A DNA stretch of 12,347 nt from NCBI GenBank assembly GCA_002372575.1, contig DFHC01000082.1, positions 1-12,347 of the forward strand, given 5' to 3'. Numbering within the stretch: the stretch's first letter is position 1; each line of letters begins with the position of its first letter. A program made the position numbers and the translations under genes. Source of the stretch: a bacterium UBA3734 (GTDB lineage: Bacteria; Bacteroidota; Bacteroidia; Bacteroidales; Bacteroidaceae). The notes under the pieces were generated by a model. The model ran no database searches and was not told the origin of the DNA. It saw only the letters and a program-made list of their open reading frames with translations. Shown in pieces: positions 5,768 to 12,347 of this stretch.

Positions 5768-6643
5768 ATGAAGCTGAAATTAGGGAGAATGAATGGCGTA
5801 TCGGCGGGCCTGATGGTCGGACTGCTGGTGCTGTTGTGTCTCGTGGGGGCGGGCTGCACCGACCGAAAGGGTCCGCAGGGCGAGGTGACGGAGCAAAGCG
5901 ACTCCGTTGCGGGCGACACGCTGCCTGCCGACACGATGCCCGACATCGTGGAAGACGCGCCGCTGCCAAAGGCGGTCGATGAGCTGTTCGACGATTTCTT
6001 CTTCAACTTCGCGGGCAACCGCCACACGCAGATGAGCCGTATCCAGTTTCCGCTGCCCATCCACACGGGCGACCAGACCACGCTGCTCGAACGACGCAAG
6101 TGGCGCTACTCGCACTTCTTCATGGCCGAGGGCTTCTATACGCTCCTGCTCGACGACGAGGAGCAAGACACGCTCTCGAAGATGACAACGCTGACCCACG
6201 CCGTGGTGGAGAAAATCCTCATGCACGAAAACCTCGTGAAGCAATACGTTTTCGACCAAATCGGGGGGGAATGGCGGCTCACGTCGGTGGTCAATAGCCA
6301 GCTGGGCGACCATCCCTGCGCCTCGTTCCTGCATTTCTACGAGCATTTTGCCTCGGACACGGCGTTTCAGGTGCAGAGCCTGAACGATTTCGTGCTGATG
6401 ACGATGCCCGACTTCGACGACGATTTCTCGGATGTGACGGGCTCCATCATGCCCGAGCAGTGGCCCACGTTCAAGCCGGAAATCATTCCCGAGGGAACCT
6501 TTTACGCCGTGAACTACGGCCAGACTTTCAGCGACGAATCGCAGAAGGTACTCATTGTGCGCGGCGTGGCCAACGGACTCACCTCTACGATGACTTTCCG
6601 ACAGAAAAACGGCCAGTGGAAGCTTACGAAATTCTCTAATTAA
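5768..6643 (+). CDS. DUF4348 family lipoprotein
   Basis: The 291-residue product has a hydrophobic N-terminal segment ending in VGAGC, with Cys30 as the likely lipidated residue. The lipobox is imperfect because position -3 is Gly. An acidic, Asp/Thr/Pro-rich linker follows (about 31-65). The folded part (about 66-290) resembles DUF4348, a Bacteroidota family of unknown function. Recognisable stretches are DELFDDFFFNFAGNRHTQMSRIQFPL, FFMAEGFYTLLLDDEEQD, and the C-terminal FRQKNGQWKLTKF, reminiscent of NTF2-like or periplasmic sensor folds. It probably sits in the periplasmic or outer-membrane leaflet. The first ATG (5768) is chosen because it gives a basic n-region; Met8 (5789) is a possible alternative. 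murB begins 9 nt downstream, so the two are probably co-transcribed. No function is assigned. Confidence 0.8.
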   Translation: MKLKLGRMNGVSAGLMVGLLVLLCLVGAGCTDRKGPQGEVTEQSDSVAGDTLPADTMPDIVEDAPLPKAVDELFDDFFFNFAGNRHTQMSRIQFPLPIHTGDQTTLLERRKWRYSHFFMAEGFYTLLLDDEEQDTLSKMTTLTHAVVEKILMHENLVKQYVFDQIGGEWRLTSVVNSQLGDHPCASFLHFYEHFASDTAFQVQSLNDFVLMTMPDFDDDFSDVTGSIMPEQWPTFKPEIIPEGTFYAVNYGQTFSDESQKVLIVRGVANGLTSTMTFRQKNGQWKLTKFSN

Positions 6644-6652
6644 CTCCTGAAA

Positions 6653-7720
6653 ATGATAGATTTACGCAATTATAATCTTCTGAAACACAATACTTTCGGC
6701 ATCGATGCTTCTTGTAACCGTTTCATCGAGTTTTCGTCGGTGAGCGAGTTGCTTGCGGTATGTCGTCACCTCACAGAGGAGGATTGTCCGCTACTGCTTT
6801 TGGGCGGCGGCAGCAACCTCCTGCTCACGGGCGATTTCCACGGTACGGTGCTCCATTCGGCCATCAAGGGCGTGGAGAAAATATCGGAGGAGGATGGCAC
6901 GGTGCTCGTTCGCGCAGGCAGCGGCGAAGTCTGGGACGATTTCGTGGCCTACTGCGTGGCGCAGGGCTGGCACGGCCTTGAAAACCTTTCGCTCATTCCG
7001 GGCGAAGTGGGTGCCTCGGCAGTGCAGAACATCGGTGCCTATGGCGTGGAGGCGAAGGACTTCATCGAGTGTGTGGAGGCGGTGGAAATTGCCACGGGTC
7101 GCCGTGTTACCCTCGAAAACGAAGAGTGTGGCTACGCCTATCGCCAGAGCCGTTTCAAGCAGGATTGGCGTAACCGCTTTGTGGTGACGCACGTCGTTTA
7201 TCGTCTATCCACCATGTTCGTGCCGCAGCTTGACTATGGGAATTTGAGGCAAAGCCTCACCCCCGCCCCCTCTCCCGTAGAGAGGGGAGAGTCTTCTTTC
7301 GATTCGAAATCCTCCCTTACGGGAGGTTTGGTGGGGGCTTCCACCGTCCGTCAGGCGATTATCGACATTCGCCAGTCGAAACTCCCCGACCCGAAGGACT
7401 TGGGCAGCGCGGGCAGTTTCTTCGTGAATCCCGTGGTTTCAGGTGAAAAATACCGCGAACTGGCGGCGAAATACCCCGATATGCCGCATTATGACGCTGG
7501 CGGCGAGCGCGTGAAAATTCCCGCCGGTTGGCTGATTGAGCAATGTGGCTGGAAGGGGCGTTCGCTGGGGCGTGCCGGCGTGTATGAAAAGCAGGCGCTC
7601 GTGCTCGTGAACCGAGGCGGTGCGACAGGCCGCGAAATCGTAGGTCTCTGTGAGGCCATTCAGCACGACGTGCGCGAGAAATTCGGAATCAAGATTCAGA
7701 CGGAGGTGAATATCGTATGA
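6653..7720 (+). CDS. murB: UDP-N-acetylenolpyruvoylglucosamine reductase (MurB), with in-frame repeat insert
   Basis: MurB is the cytosolic FAD enzyme that reduces UDP-GlcNAc-enolpyruvate to UDP-MurNAc with NADPH, the second committed step of peptidoglycan synthesis. The 355-residue product has the type I layout: FAD-binding GGGSNLLL (51-58), LSLIPGEVGASAVQNIGAYGVE (112-133), the GYAYRQSRFK segment (160-169), the proton-donor Ser in GSAGSFFVNP (S255) and the C-terminal catalytic Glu in QTEVNIV (E351). Between YGNLR (to 199) and TVRQAIIDIRQSKLPDPK (231 on), residues 200-230 are encoded by a GC-rich palindromic element. Other family members have a short loop there. All catalytic residues I can identify are intact, so it is probably functional. 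The ATG at 6653 is 9 nt after the DUF4348 stop. Its stop overlaps the next start (ATGA, 7717-7720), suggesting translational coupling. Confidence 0.95.
   Translation: MIDLRNYNLLKHNTFGIDASCNRFIEFSSVSELLAVCRHLTEEDCPLLLLGGGSNLLLTGDFHGTVLHSAIKGVEKISEEDGTVLVRAGSGEVWDDFVAYCVAQGWHGLENLSLIPGEVGASAVQNIGAYGVEAKDFIECVEAVEIATGRRVTLENEECGYAYRQSRFKQDWRNRFVVTHVVYRLSTMFVPQLDYGNLRQSLTPAPSPVERGESSFDSKSSLTGGLVGASTVRQAIIDIRQSKLPDPKDLGSAGSFFVNPVVSGEKYRELAAKYPDMPHYDAGGERVKIPAGWLIEQCGWKGRSLGRAGVYEKQALVLVNRGGATGREIVGLCEAIQHDVREKFGIKIQTEVNIV
7252..7340. repeat. About 90-nt GC-rich palindromic element inside murB
   Basis: The outer arms are AAGCCTCACCCCC (7252-7264) and GGTGGGGGCTT (7330-7340), which pair with small mismatches. 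Inside are two hairpins: CCCCTCTC (7267-7274) with GAGAGGGG (7280-7287), and CCTCCC (7311-7316) with GGGAGG (7321-7326). A small palindrome TTCGAA lies between them. The element is in frame with murB and has no stop in that frame. It has the same plan as the tcdA element at 1612-1701, with different detailed sequence. Confidence 0.8.
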
Positions 7721-8478
7721 AATTTACGTTTTTAGGCACAGGAACCTCGTCGGGCGTACCCGTTTTGGGCTGCCAGTGTGAGGTTTGCCGCAGCCGCGAC
7801 CCGCGCGACCGCCGTTTTCGCTGCGTGGGGCTCTTGGAAACCGACTCGACACGCCTGCTCATCGACTGCGGCCCCGACATCCGCCTGCAGCTCATGCCGC
7901 TGCCGTTTCGGAAACTCGACGGCGTGCTGCTCACCCACATCCACTACGACCACGTGGCCGGCATCGACGACCTGCGCGGCTTTTGTGTTTTCGGCGACCT
8001 CAACATCTACGCGAGCCAGCCGACCGCCGACGCGCTGCGCGTCACCATGCCCTATTGCTTCACCGAAAAGCTCTACCCGGGCGTGCCGCTGCTCAACCTG
8101 CATCCCATCGAACACGGCCAGAAAGGGCAAATCGGAGACATCGAGTGGCAGGCCATCGAGGTGATGCACGGAAAAATGCCGATTTTGGCCTATCGCTTTG
8201 GCCATTTCGGCTACATTACCGACATGAAGACCATTTCCGACGAGAGCCGCCAGCTTTTCCAGGGCGTCGATACGCTCGTGGTCAATGCCCTGCGCTTCGA
8301 GCGCGAGCACCACAGCCACATGCTCGTCGATGATGCCATCCGCTTCGCCCGAAGCGTGGGAGCGCGTCGCACGTTCCTCATCCACGTCACCCACAACATC
8401 GGCTTCCACGACGATGCCAACAGCCGTCTGCCCGACGATATCCGCTTCGCCTACGACGGGCTTGTCCTCGAAGTCTGA
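7717..8478 (+). CDS. PhnP-like metallo-beta-lactamase-fold hydrolase
   Basis: The 253-residue cytosolic protein starts with MKFTFLGTGTSSGVPVLGCQCEVC, the N-terminus typical of the PhnP branch of MBL-fold hydrolases (phosphoribosyl cyclic phosphate phosphodiesterase-like). Cys19, Cys21 and Cys24 may hold a structural zinc. The metal-binding motif THIHYDHVAGIDDLR carries H74, H76, D78 and H79. Further ligands are probably H151 (in VMHGKMP), D169 (in GYITDMK) and a His in the C-terminal HVTHNIGFH (223-231). No phn genes are nearby, so the phosphonate role of true PhnP should not be assumed; a phosphodiesterase of unknown substrate is the safer call. Its ATG overlaps the murB stop by 4 nt. It is the last gene of the operon, and the next gene has its own promoter. 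Confidence 0.88.
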   Translation: MKFTFLGTGTSSGVPVLGCQCEVCRSRDPRDRRFRCVGLLETDSTRLLIDCGPDIRLQLMPLPFRKLDGVLLTHIHYDHVAGIDDLRGFCVFGDLNIYASQPTADALRVTMPYCFTEKLYPGVPLLNLHPIEHGQKGQIGDIEWQAIEVMHGKMPILAYRFGHFGYITDMKTISDESRQLFQGVDTLVVNALRFEREHHSHMLVDDAIRFARSVGARRTFLIHVTHNIGFHDDANSRLPDDIRFAYDGLVLEV

Positions 8479-8529
8479 TTTCCGTATCTTAAATAAAATT
8501 ATTTTCATTCGGAAAAACTCAAATAAAAT

Positions 8530-8560
8530 TTTGTTTTTCGCTCATTTATTCGTAATTTTG
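8530..8560 (+). promoter_or_regulatory. Predicted promoter of the GH95 gene
   Basis: TTTG (8530-8533), a 19-bp spacer and TAATTTTG (8553-8560) match both Bacteroidota promoter boxes exactly. Transcription would start near 8567, leaving about 30 nt before the ATG at 8599. A second TAnnTTTG-like octamer, TATTTTTG, occurs at 8575-8582 but lacks a well-placed -33 box. The 8479-8598 intergenic stretch is strongly AT-rich, with a repeated AAATAAAATT at 8491 and 8521. I see no convincing intrinsic terminator in it. Confidence 0.7.
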
Positions 8561-8598
8561 TCGGCGAAAATTTTTATTTTTGCTTAATTTTCAGGATT

Positions 8599-11500
8599 AT
8601 GAAGAAAATAATGACAGCGATTCTCTGCCTGCTGACCACGACGACAGCCTTGGCAGACGTGGTGTTCCCCAAAGTGAGCACCAACACGGAAGAATTTTGG
8701 TATTTCATCCAGATGCAGCGCGGCGAGGCCGTGCTGACAGCGCAGGGCGAGGGCCAGAATCTGAAAACCGCCGTGGCTGCGAAAAGCAAGAAGCAGACGC
8801 AGCTCTGGAAGGTGACAGCCTCGGGCAACCGCTACCAGCTTACGTCGAAAGGCGGGCTGGTAATGTACTACGAGGGCGACCGCTTCAAGACGGCGGCCAA
8901 TCCGTCGGCAGGCTACAAGGCTTTCAGAGTCTTGAGGACGTCCAACAGCGAATTTGATGGCTACGAAATCTACGTCGATCAGCTCGGCGCAAGCAGGGCC
9001 TACCTGAACCAGTGGGGCGGTTTCGGAGTTGATAAGGAACTCGGTTGCTGGGACAAGGGCGACCCGAACAACCCGCTGCAGTTCGTGGCGGAAGACGACA
9101 TGAAATTTCCCGACGTGAAGCCCGCCGACGTGAAGGAAGTGAGCATCTCGGGCACGACCACGTGGAAGCCTGCGAACAAGCATACACTGTGGTACAACGC
9201 GCCTGGAACCGTCTGGATGACCTCGTCGCTGCCCATCGGCAACGGCCAGTTTGGTGCCACGATTCTCGGCGGCGTGAAGCGCGACGACGTGCAGTTCAAC
9301 GACAAGACGCTCTGGCGCGGCCACCTCAACGGCATCGTGGGCACGGGCTCCTTCGGCTCGTACCTGAATTTCGGACATCTTTATATCACGACCAATAACG
9401 CAGCCACTTCGACAAACTATCGTCGCTGGCTCGACATCGACGAGGCCAAGGCCGGCGTGGCCTACACCTCGGGCGGCGTGAACTACGAGCGCGAATACAT
9501 CGCATCCTATCCCGACGACGTGGTGGCCATCCGCTACAAGGCTTCGCAGTCGGGAAAAATCAATACGTCGCTGATTCTCTACAACCCGAACGGCGTGACA
9601 CCGACCTATACGATGGACGGCTCGACGGGTATAGGCACGTTCAGCGGCACCGTTGCGCGTACGAGCTCGATTGGCTCGGTGAAACCCGAAAGCTTTTATT
9701 GCCAGATTCGCGTGGTGACCACAGGCGGCAGCGTCACGGCCTCGGCTGATGGCATCACCGTGACGGATGCCGACGAAATGGTCGTTTTCCTGCGTGGCAT
9801 GACGAACTTCGACCCGAGCAACGACGAATACATCTACGACGCGGCACTCCTGCCAGCCAACGTGGAAAATTGCGTGAAAGCAGCGGCCAACAAGGGCTAC
9901 GAGGCCATTGCCAAGGCTCACGAAACCGATTATAAATCGCTCTACGACCGCTGCTCGCTGACGCTGACGACTGCCCAAAACACGCAGACCACGCTCAGCC
10001 TCATCAACGCCTTTGCCAACAACCAGGCCAACAACCTGCTGCTCGAAGAAATGTATTTTGCCTATGGTCGCTATCTGCTTATTTCGAGTAGCCGAGGCGT
10101 TGCTCTGCCCAACAATTTGCAGGGCATCTGGAACAACAGCAACAATCCGCCATGGTACAGCGATATCCACTCGAACATCAACGTGCAGATGAACTACTGG
10201 CCTGCCGAGGTAACCAACCTGAGCGAACTGCACCGCTGCTTCACCGACTATATCCATCGTGAGGCTTGCGAGCGTCCGCAGTGGCGCAGGAATGCGAAAG
10301 ACCGCGCCGGACAGACGAGAGGATGGACGCTGCTCACCGAAAACAATATCTATGGAGCCGGCGGAAATTTCGCCCCAACCTACTACATTGCCAACGCATG
10401 GTATTGTATGCACCTCTGGCAGCACTACCGCTACACGCTCGACACGAAATTCCTGCTCGAAAAAGCCTGGCCGACGATGAAGTCGTGCTGCGAATTCTGG
10501 CTCGACAGGCTCGTGCTGGCCAAAGACGGCACCTACGAGTGCCCGAATGAGTATTCGCCCGAACACGGCCCCACCGAAAATGCTACGGCCCACTCGCAGC
10601 AGCTCGTCTGGGACTTGTTCAACAGCACCCTTGCCGCCTACGACGAAATGCAGAAGCGCAACGTCAGCGGAATACCGAATGTGAATTCTTTCCTGACAAA
10701 CCTCAGAAACAAGTTTGCCAAGCTCGACAAGGGTACGGCCACCGAGGTGGTGAACGGACAGACGCTGCTACGCGAATGGAAATACACCTCGCAGGCAACC
10801 CAAGATTATAGGAACCACCGCCACATGTCGCACCTGATGGGACTGCATCCGGGCTATCAGATTGCCGAAGATATCGATCCCGTCATCTATGAAGCCGCCA
10901 AGCAGTCGGTGCTTACGCGCGGCTACGGCAGCACGGGCTGGTCGATGGGATGGAAAATCAACCTGAACGCCCGCATCGGCAATGCCGACGGCTGCCACAC
11001 GATTATCACCAACGCCCTGAAACTGACGTGGAACACGAACAATTCGCAGAGCGGCGGCATCTATGAAAACCTCTGGGACACGCACACGCCGTTCCAAATC
11101 GACGGTAACTTCGGAGCCTGCGCTGGCATGGCCGAGATGCTCATGCAGAGCCATACGGGTAAAATCGTCATCCTGCCGGCACTGCCCTCAGTGTGGAAAA
11201 ACGGTGAGGTGAAAGGCTTGCGCGCCGTCAATAGGTTTGAAGTCGATATCACGTGGAAAGACGGAAAGGCCGAGAACTTCAGAATTATTTCCGACGGCGG
11301 CGAAAAAGCCATCGTGAAGTATCCGAACATTGCCTATGACTTTAACGTGACCGACGAAAGCGGCAATCCCGTGGAGTTTGAAATCATTTCCGACAACGAA
11401 ATCAGCTTTGCGACCGAGGAGGGCGCAAGCTATTCCTTTCGCATCGACACGTCGAACCTCCCCACTCGCTGCGATACGATAAGCGACGGCGACTATCTGC

Positions 11501-12051
11501 TTTCGGTGCCCGAACAGAATCTTTATCTGCAACAGCTCACGGAGCGGTCGGGCAACGTGGCGATGACCGCTGACCCCGCTGCCACGGGTGCCGTGTGGAC
11601 TATCACAGGCTACCAGTCGGCCAACTATCCGTCGTATGGTACGAATAAGGCTTGGGAAAAGGAAGGCAAGGTATATTACATCCGGAACAAAGAGTTCGAT
11701 TATGGCATCAAGAACCGCTACATGCGCACAACCGTGGTCAATACCTCGACGCTTCATCCCATTTACTTGAACAAGGTGAAAGAACGCTTTGCCATCAGAA
11801 GCACCAATCTCGACAACAGCCAAAATGCCAGCGACGGCTGGTATGCCGTGACTGGCGGTGCTCCCGATGCCTCTTCCACCACGCCGCAATACGTCTGGCT
11901 GCTTGTGCCGCACAATACGACGGGCATTGAGGTGATTGAACCTTTTGTGATGAGCGCGAATCGCAAAATTTTCGATTTGCAGGGGCGTCCGTCGATGGCT
12001 CGCAAGAAGGGAATCTACATTTCCGACGGACGGAAAATTGTCGTGAAATAA
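8599..12051 (+). CDS. Secreted glycoside hydrolase family 95 enzyme (probable alpha-L-fucosidase) with flanking lectin-like modules
   Basis: The product has 1150 residues. Residues 1-19 are a signal peptide (MKKIMTAILCLLTTTTALA). Residues about 26-175 form a lectin-like, possibly ricin-type trefoil module (repeated LWKV, YEIYV patterns). The GH95 core spans about 195-950, beginning WYNAPGTVWMTSSLPIGNGQFGA. Catalytic positions known from GH95 fucosidase AfcA are recognisable: the HSNIN motif (H524, N526, N528) before VQMNYWPAEV, the general acid Glu in YSPEHG (E655), and the Asp in FQIDGNFG (D835). His at 524 favours fucosidase over L-galactosidase, as I recall from the family. A second trefoil-like module (about 955-1115) and a short tail FDLQGRP...KGIYISDGRKIVVK follow; such tails are common in Prevotella exported proteins and may be a sorting signal. 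It likely removes alpha-1,2-fucose from host or plant glycans at the cell surface. No SusC/SusD pair is adjacent. galE follows 36 nt downstream. Confidence 0.9.
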   Translation: MKKIMTAILCLLTTTTALADVVFPKVSTNTEEFWYFIQMQRGEAVLTAQGEGQNLKTAVAAKSKKQTQLWKVTASGNRYQLTSKGGLVMYYEGDRFKTAANPSAGYKAFRVLRTSNSEFDGYEIYVDQLGASRAYLNQWGGFGVDKELGCWDKGDPNNPLQFVAEDDMKFPDVKPADVKEVSISGTTTWKPANKHTLWYNAPGTVWMTSSLPIGNGQFGATILGGVKRDDVQFNDKTLWRGHLNGIVGTGSFGSYLNFGHLYITTNNAATSTNYRRWLDIDEAKAGVAYTSGGVNYEREYIASYPDDVVAIRYKASQSGKINTSLILYNPNGVTPTYTMDGSTGIGTFSGTVARTSSIGSVKPESFYCQIRVVTTGGSVTASADGITVTDADEMVVFLRGMTNFDPSNDEYIYDAALLPANVENCVKAAANKGYEAIAKAHETDYKSLYDRCSLTLTTAQNTQTTLSLINAFANNQANNLLLEEMYFAYGRYLLISSSRGVALPNNLQGIWNNSNNPPWYSDIHSNINVQMNYWPAEVTNLSELHRCFTDYIHREACERPQWRRNAKDRAGQTRGWTLLTENNIYGAGGNFAPTYYIANAWYCMHLWQHYRYTLDTKFLLEKAWPTMKSCCEFWLDRLVLAKDGTYECPNEYSPEHGPTENATAHSQQLVWDLFNSTLAAYDEMQKRNVSGIPNVNSFLTNLRNKFAKLDKGTATEVVNGQTLLREWKYTSQATQDYRNHRHMSHLMGLHPGYQIAEDIDPVIYEAAKQSVLTRGYGSTGWSMGWKINLNARIGNADGCHTIITNALKLTWNTNNSQSGGIYENLWDTHTPFQIDGNFGACAGMAEMLMQSHTGKIVILPALPSVWKNGEVKGLRAVNRFEVDITWKDGKAENFRIISDGGEKAIVKYPNIAYDFNVTDESGNPVEFEIISDNEISFATEEGASYSFRIDTSNLPTRCDTISDGDYLLSVPEQNLYLQQLTERSGNVAMTADPAATGAVWTITGYQSANYPSYGTNKAWEKEGKVYYIRNKEFDYGIKNRYMRTTVVNTSTLHPIYLNKVKERFAIRSTNLDNSQNASDGWYAVTGGAPDASSTTPQYVWLLVPHNTTGIEVIEPFVMSANRKIFDLQGRPSMARKKGIYISDGRKIVVK

Positions 12052-12087
12052 GTATATATCGGTTAATAAACAAATAGGAAAAGCAAT

Positions 12088-12347
12088 ATGAAACAAACCA
12101 TTCTCGTCACTGGCGGAACCGGATTCATCGGTTCGCACACCACCGTAGAACTGCAAGAGGCAGGCTACGAAGTAGTTATCGTTGACAATCTGTCGAACTC
12201 GAAGATTGAAGTGCTCGACGGCATCGAGAAAATCACGGGCATTCGTCCGGCATTTGAAAAGGTCGATTTGCGCGACTTTGACGCGACGGAGGCCGTTTTC
12301 CAGAAGTATCCGAACATCAAGGGCATCATCCATTTCGCCGCGTCGAA
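12088..12347 (+). CDS. galE: UDP-glucose 4-epimerase GalE, 3'-truncated
   Basis: The first 86 residues are present and the gene runs off the right edge. The N-terminus MKQTILVTGGTGFIGSHTTVEL has the NAD-binding Rossmann motif GGTGFIG (9-15). It continues with the family-typical DNLSNSK (37-43 region), KVDLRDFDATEAVF and GIIHFAAS, where extended SDR epimerases have HxAA. GalE is a cytosolic enzyme interconverting UDP-glucose and UDP-galactose for the Leloir pathway and surface glycan synthesis. The ATG at 12088 fits the family N-terminus, with an A-rich stretch upstream. There is no terminator and no TAnnTTTG box in the 36-nt gap after the GH95 gene, so read-through transcription is plausible. 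The active-site Tyr-x3-Lys lies beyond the window. Confidence 0.93.
   Translation, partial: MKQTILVTGGTGFIGSHTTVELQEAGYEVVIVDNLSNSKIEVLDGIEKITGIRPAFEKVDLRDFDATEAVFQKYPNIKGIIHFAAS

Noticed and set aside
5548..6099. Minus-strand frame spanning the divergent promoter region into the DUF4348 gene
   Set aside because: No homology seen. It would run through both predicted promoters, and its C-terminal part is low-complexity Lys/Phe.
7732..8508. Open frame of 258 codons on the minus strand opposite the MBL-fold gene
   Set aside because: Antisense shadow; the plus-strand frame has the HxHxDH motif and a conserved N-terminus.
8479..8516. Possible terminator from TTTCCG and CGGAAA arms after the MBL-fold gene
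   Set aside because: The arms are only 6 bp with a loop of more than 20 nt and there is no following U-tract hairpin geometry; too weak to call.
8575..8582. TATTTTTG as a second promoter -7 box for the GH95 gene
   Set aside because: No TTTG at the right distance upstream. The 8530-8560 pair matches both boxes with 19-bp spacing.
8584..10593. Open frame of 669 codons on the minus strand opposite the GH95 gene
   Set aside because: Its protein has no recognisable domain and is rich in His, Val, Arg and Ala as expected from the antisense of a GC-rich gene. The plus-strand GH95 gene has a signal peptide, promoter and catalytic motifs.

Overview
The window looks like chromosomal DNA of a Bacteroidota species, most likely a Prevotella-type organism. 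The evidence is protein-level resemblance (HtpG with a charged C-terminal insert, PheS with a four-cysteine insert, a DUF4348 lipoprotein, a DUF4298 domain, a secreted GH95 enzyme with a Prevotella-style C-terminal tail) and three promoter -7 boxes of the Bacteroidota form TAnnTTTG. Base composition is moderately GC-rich. No tRNA, rRNA, CRISPR array, transposase or phage gene is visible. The genes are almost all housekeeping or envelope genes.

Layout. (1) Plus strand, 1-1804: the 3' part of htpG, then tcdA, a ThiF/E1-like tRNA t6A dehydratase. (2) Minus strand, 5481 down to 1663: pheS, a PagL-like outer-membrane lipid A deacylase candidate overlapping pheS by 4 nt, then one reading frame joining a DUF4298 domain to a TraB/GumN-like secreted domain. 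This last gene meets tcdA tail to tail with a 142-nt coding overlap. (3) A divergent promoter region, 5482-5767, separates pheS from a plus-strand operon. (4) Plus strand, 5768-8478: DUF4348 lipoprotein, murB, and a PhnP-like metallo-beta-lactamase-fold hydrolase, packed with a 9-nt gap and a 4-nt overlap. (5) Plus strand, 8599-12051: a secreted 1150-residue GH95 enzyme with its own promoter, followed 36 nt later by the start of galE, which runs off the right edge.

The most notable feature is not a gene. Two GC-rich palindromic elements of about 90 nt, each with outer inverted arms enclosing inner hairpins, sit in frame inside two conserved genes, tcdA (1612-1701) and murB (7252-7340). Each adds or replaces about 30 residues in a place where the family normally has a short loop. 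The tcdA copy also supplies the stop codon of the convergent TraB-like gene. A second class of repeat consists of short degenerate 7-8-bp tandem tracts, several with a TTGAA core. They lie at the htpG stop/tcdA start, in the pheS leader, and twice inside the PagL-like coding sequence. Together they suggest a genome seeded with small repeats that are tolerated within or beside core genes. No clear new defence or metabolic system was found.
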